Below are positions 52,244 to 55,287 of a DNA stretch of 55,287 nucleotides, piece by piece. Position 1 is the stretch's first letter; every line of letters begins with the position of its first letter. The translations under genes were made by a program, and so were the position numbers. The notes below the pieces were generated by a model. That model was not told the origin of the DNA and did no database searches. It worked only from the letters and a program-made list of their open reading frames with translations. This DNA is from Phycisphaerae bacterium (lineage in GTDB: Bacteria > Planctomycetota > Phycisphaerae > SM23-33), in contig PUND01000091.1 in assembly GCA_003551645.1 (NCBI GenBank), positions 1-55,287 of the forward strand. The letters are read 5' to 3'.

Positions 52244-55200
52244 CTACGCGAGCCGGGCTTCGATTCTTGCGACTTTGCCGTCACGGACATCGTGGGCCGG
52301 GTCGCCTGCCAGCGAATCGCCGTCGTGGCCTACCTCCCTGCCGTCGTCATACACCAGCCGATAGCCGGTTACGACAGCCCGGCCCTTGCCGAACGTCGCC
52401 TTGCGGCCGGGGTTCAGGTACGTCACCAAGACTTTCCCCAGGAACAACGCCGAGTATGAATCGGCAGGGAATCGCATTGTCTCGCTCTGGCCGTCAGGTC
52501 GGACGATTTCCCGCTCGCCTGCGGCTTCGGTGAACAGCCAGTCCGGCAGAATTGGTTCGAGCTTCAGGACAAGCTCACCGTCACGGACGCCGAACGGCCT
52601 GTGCCCGAAGCTCATGACAAGCAGCATGTGAACCACCTCGGCCGTCGTGCCGCTGGTCCGAGGCAGGAAGCCGCGCCCATGGTAGCCCGGGCGGGGGTGG
52701 CGGCTTGAGACGATAAACGAGGTGTTCTCCAGCGGGCTTCGGCCGTACACCTCCGGCGGCTGGAAGCACGCCAGGCACCGCCGCATGTCCTCGAAAAACT
52801 CCTCGTGCAGCCCCGCCTGCAGCATCGCCAGCAGCAGCTTGTGCTCCATGTGCATGAAGACGTTCTCGTTCTCGAACCATCCCGGCGGCCAGGCGCGGAT
52901 GCGGCCGAGTTCCGGCGATTCATCGGCGATGCTGTCGGAGAGGATGTACATGCCCAGTTCGCGGTCGTAGAGCGGGCCTTCCCGGAGCGTGCGCAGCATT
53001 TGCCCGGCCCGGCCGCGGTCCTGCTCGATGCGCAGCGCGTGCGTGGGCGCTTCCAGAAAAGCCGGCAGGAGGTGATGCCGGAATCGCCTCACGCGGACGC
53101 ACGGCAGCCCGCGGTCGCTGAGCTTGGCCCGCGCCCCGCCAGCGCCGTCGGCCTCCTCAAGCGGCTCGACTTCCACCGGCTCATGCGTGGCATAGGTGGC
53201 GTACAGCCCGGTCCGCTCATCCAGGGCCTTCGGCAGCGACACCTCGATTCGCCGCTCGGCAAGGTCCAGGAACTCCCGGACATCGCCCGCCCGCAGCATG
53301 ATCATTTCCCCGCTAAAGCCCTTTCGGACTTTCTCGCGGTACCGCTCGCGTGCCTCGGCGGTGTTCGCCCAGTAAACATGGTCGCGGTCGGCCTCATAGC
53401 GTGAGAAATACTCGCGGCATTCGGCCGTTACTGCCCGCACCAGCTCGGCTATCTCGTCCGGCACGTCCTGCCGGTAATCGTCGGCAACGCCGGCATCGGC
53501 GAGCATCCGCCGCATCAGCCGGATACCGCGCAGCAGGTGTAACATCTCGGAGGTCGTGGCGCCGAAGAGTGCGGGCAGCCCGTTTATCGAGTCATGCCAG
53601 CCGGGTTTGTCGGCCTCCATGTCCAGGCCGATTCCGCTGGGCGAGATAGTGGCCGTCTTGACCGCAAGCAGACACAGCAGCTTCTCCAGCAGATTGGTGC
53701 GGTGAATTTCGCCTTCGCCGTCGGCGAGGCGGACGCAATGCGGCCGATGGCTGCGGGAGGCGATCAACTCGGCCTTTGCCTTGTCGCGGGCGACCGCGTC
53801 CAGCCGGCGGATGCGTCCGTCGGCGGTGCGGACGGTCTTGTCGTCGCGCGGGCGGACGAGAACGTCGGTGTCCCGGTAGGTGAAGTCGCGGCTTTCGATG
53901 AGCAGTTCCCGCGTGCGGTCAGGGAAGATCGCCAGAAAGCTTTCCAGCAGGTCGAGATTGTACGTCCAGTGGTCGGTCCAGTAGCCGGTCTCGAACTCGG
54001 CGCGGGTGGACTTTTCGCAGATTGCCAGAAGCTCGCCAAGGAACCACTCGCGGCCGACGCTCAGGGCGATGCCGCGCCGCTCGATGGCCAGCATCAGCGC
54101 GCCGGGATCGAACCTGTCGGCAAGCATCTCGGCGACGGCCGCGCGGTATTCCGGCTCGACGGTTCGCTCCAGCACGGCCTCAAGCACATCGGCGTCGGTT
54201 ACAGCTAGCTCCGACCCCATCACCTGCAACGGGTTGTATCCGTCCGGCTGGATGAGGTTGAAGAACAGCCGCACGTTGTCCGCCCCGACGCGCGGGTTGA
54301 ACCAGACATCGTTGCGGCGGTTCTGGTTGACGTCGCGGAACGCCCCGTTGCCCTGCGAAAAGTAAGTCGCCTCGAGGCGGAAGTGGTTGTAGTCGCGCTC
54401 CAGATCGCCATGCCGGCGGGAATAGACATGCAGCACCTCCGCCCGGTCGGACGAGGGCATGTCCACCGGCAGGCCGCCCCGCAGGCAGTTGTCCAGGAAG
54501 GTCTGGGATGCGTATTCGTTCAACACATCGCAGCGGCTGTGGACGAGCAGTCGATGGCGGACCTTCTGGACCTCCTGGCGGCTCTGGCGGGCCTTCTGGT
54601 CGAACCAGCCGGCGGCGGCGACCCGTTCGGGAAGCGAGCGGGCGAACCGCGGGTCGTGCGCTCGGCCGATGAGCATCCGCAGCGTCCGCGACTCGCCGGC
54701 GGGCAGCTTCAGCGGCCAGTGGACGAACGCGCACGGCGTCATGCAGTGCGTGTCCTGCCGGCGCGAGGCGTCGAACGGCTCGCCGGTTCGCAGTGCGTGG
54801 GGGCAGGTGAGGTCCAGGTAGTCGCCGAAGATAAGCGACGGGTCCACTATCGCCGGCAGCAGCTTTCCGTCGCCCTGCTCAAAGCCGAAGAAGAAGTGCG
54901 CCTCCTCGACGAACTGCGTCTCCGGCGTATCGGAAGGCACGGCCGTGAGGTTCAGAAGCGGCAGGCGGTCCTCAAGCCCCCGCACGTGCAGGTATGACTC
55001 GGTGATATAAGGCAGTCGCTGGAGCAGCATCGCCGGGACCGCGAACGGTACGACTCTGGGCAGCCCGTCGAGCACATCCAGGTCGAGGTCCCGGCCAACG
55101 CGGTTTTCGATGGTGACACTGCGCGCAAGAGCCGCGAACTGCTCGTCGGGTATGGCGAAGTATTCAACCTTCACGGACAGCCCGGCCGACTCGCTGGTCT

Positions 55201-55287
55201 CGTCCAGCCGGAGGGAATCGACGCCGATGGTCAGCCGGTTCTCGACGCCTTCAGGCGCATCGGAGCGGAACGGCTCGTACACAGGCC
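52244..55287 (-). CDS. GH94-like glycoside phosphorylase (cellobiose phosphorylase family), 5' end missing
   Basis: At least 1012 residues are encoded and the frame is open to the right edge, so the N-terminus is outside the window. The order is a beta-sandwich (EYFAIPDEQFAALARSVTIE), a helical linker and an (alpha/alpha)6 barrel, as in cellobiose/chitobiose phosphorylases. RNDVWFNPRVGADNVRLFFN is a conserved family block. PGWHDSINGLP aligns with the GH94 WNDGMN catalytic-Asp segment. A C-terminal beta domain ends at 52244. These enzymes split beta-disaccharides with phosphate; the substrate here is unknown. It converges on cdsA, with 15 bases between stops. Confidence 0.72.
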   Translation of the reverse strand, partial: PVYEPFRSDAPEGVENRLTIGVDSLRLDETSESAGLSVKVEYFAIPDEQFAALARSVTIENRVGRDLDLDVLDGLPRVVPFAVPAMLLQRLPYITESYLHVRGLEDRLPLLNLTAVPSDTPETQFVEEAHFFFGFEQGDGKLLPAIVDPSLIFGDYLDLTCPHALRTGEPFDASRRQDTHCMTPCAFVHWPLKLPAGESRTLRMLIGRAHDPRFARSLPERVAAAGWFDQKARQSRQEVQKVRHRLLVHSRCDVLNEYASQTFLDNCLRGGLPVDMPSSDRAEVLHVYSRRHGDLERDYNHFRLEATYFSQGNGAFRDVNQNRRNDVWFNPRVGADNVRLFFNLIQPDGYNPLQVMGSELAVTDADVLEAVLERTVEPEYRAAVAEMLADRFDPGALMLAIERRGIALSVGREWFLGELLAICEKSTRAEFETGYWTDHWTYNLDLLESFLAIFPDRTRELLIESRDFTYRDTDVLVRPRDDKTVRTADGRIRRLDAVARDKAKAELIASRSHRPHCVRLADGEGEIHRTNLLEKLLCLLAVKTATISPSGIGLDMEADKPGWHDSINGLPALFGATTSEMLHLLRGIRLMRRMLADAGVADDYRQDVPDEIAELVRAVTAECREYFSRYEADRDHVYWANTAEARERYREKVRKGFSGEMIMLRAGDVREFLDLAERRIEVSLPKALDERTGLYATYATHEPVEVEPLEEADGAGGARAKLSDRGLPCVRVRRFRHHLLPAFLEAPTHALRIEQDRGRAGQMLRTLREGPLYDRELGMYILSDSIADESPELGRIRAWPPGWFENENVFMHMEHKLLLAMLQAGLHEEFFEDMRRCLACFQPPEVYGRSPLENTSFIVSSRHPRPGYHGRGFLPRTSGTTAEVVHMLLVMSFGHRPFGVRDGELVLKLEPILPDWLFTEAAGEREIVRPDGQSETMRFPADSYSALFLGKVLVTYLNPGRKATFGKGRAVVTGYRLVYDDGREVGHDGDSLAGDPAHDVRDGKVARIEARLA

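Noticed and set aside
1..55287. CRISPR arrays, insertion sequences, phage or integrase genes
   Set aside because: No regularly spaced repeats, transposase or integrase coding sequence, or matching terminal repeats were recognised on either strand.

Overview
The window is a GC-rich bacterial chromosome segment carrying about 48 protein genes, two tRNAs and several decayed genes. Several traits together suggest a planctomycete, most likely of the Phycisphaerae: HTH-fused PtsN proteins, an N-terminal FMN-free ThiD2-ThiE fusion, Lys-rich tails on Rho and topoisomerase VI B, PilMNO-type assembly genes mixed with GspG-like pseudopilins, and a sulfatase remnant. This placement is an inference from gene content only; no rRNA or ribosomal protein is present.

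Layout. Positions 1-6.6 kb hold housekeeping genes: a homocysteine S-methyltransferase and a SpoU rRNA/tRNA methyltransferase (+), phosphoglycolate-phosphatase-like HAD, Rho and CoaE (-), then IMP dehydrogenase (+). From 6.65 to 8.9 kb lies a decaying accessory stretch: a broken exported-protein gene, an intact sugar-phosphate-isomerase-like TIM barrel, a sulfatase cut off inside its formylglycine signature, and tRNA-Gly and tRNA-Tyr separated by a pseudopilin relic. From 9 to 15.2 kb come a DsbD-like reductase, a secreted inactive-looking trypsin-fold protein, GlyA and ThiD2-ThiE. From 15.6 to 21 kb is a protein-quality-control block (zinc-ribbon membrane protein, Lon, Hsp20, HtrA). DUF58 and HTH-PtsN genes follow, then a membrane/TPR protein, a GH133 debranching enzyme and a membrane protein.

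From 26.8 to 46.3 kb almost everything is on the minus strand and builds or controls a type IV pilus / type II secretion machine. In transcription order: a c-di-GMP-I (GEMM) type riboswitch, two GspG-like pseudopilins, GspI-, GspJ- and GspK/PilX-like minor pseudopilins, a small membrane protein, a GspH-like pseudopilin, PilM, PilN, PilO, a PilP/GspC-like protein, the secretin, a TPR lipoprotein, a PAS histidine kinase, a CheY-like receiver, an HD-GYP phosphodiesterase, a STAS protein, the GspE/PilB ATPase (with an MshEN-like N-terminus), GspF/PilC, a DnaJ-like co-chaperone and a small membrane protein. Cyclic-di-GMP therefore touches this block in three possible ways: RNA sensing at the head, hydrolysis by HD-GYP in the middle, and possible binding by the motor ATPase. 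This is the most interesting system in the window.

Positions 46.6-55.3 kb hold a REC-PAS-GAF-REC signalling protein, HemC, topoisomerase VI subunit B (unusual in bacteria and without a neighbouring A subunit), CdsA (+), and a large GH94-like phosphorylase that runs off the right edge.
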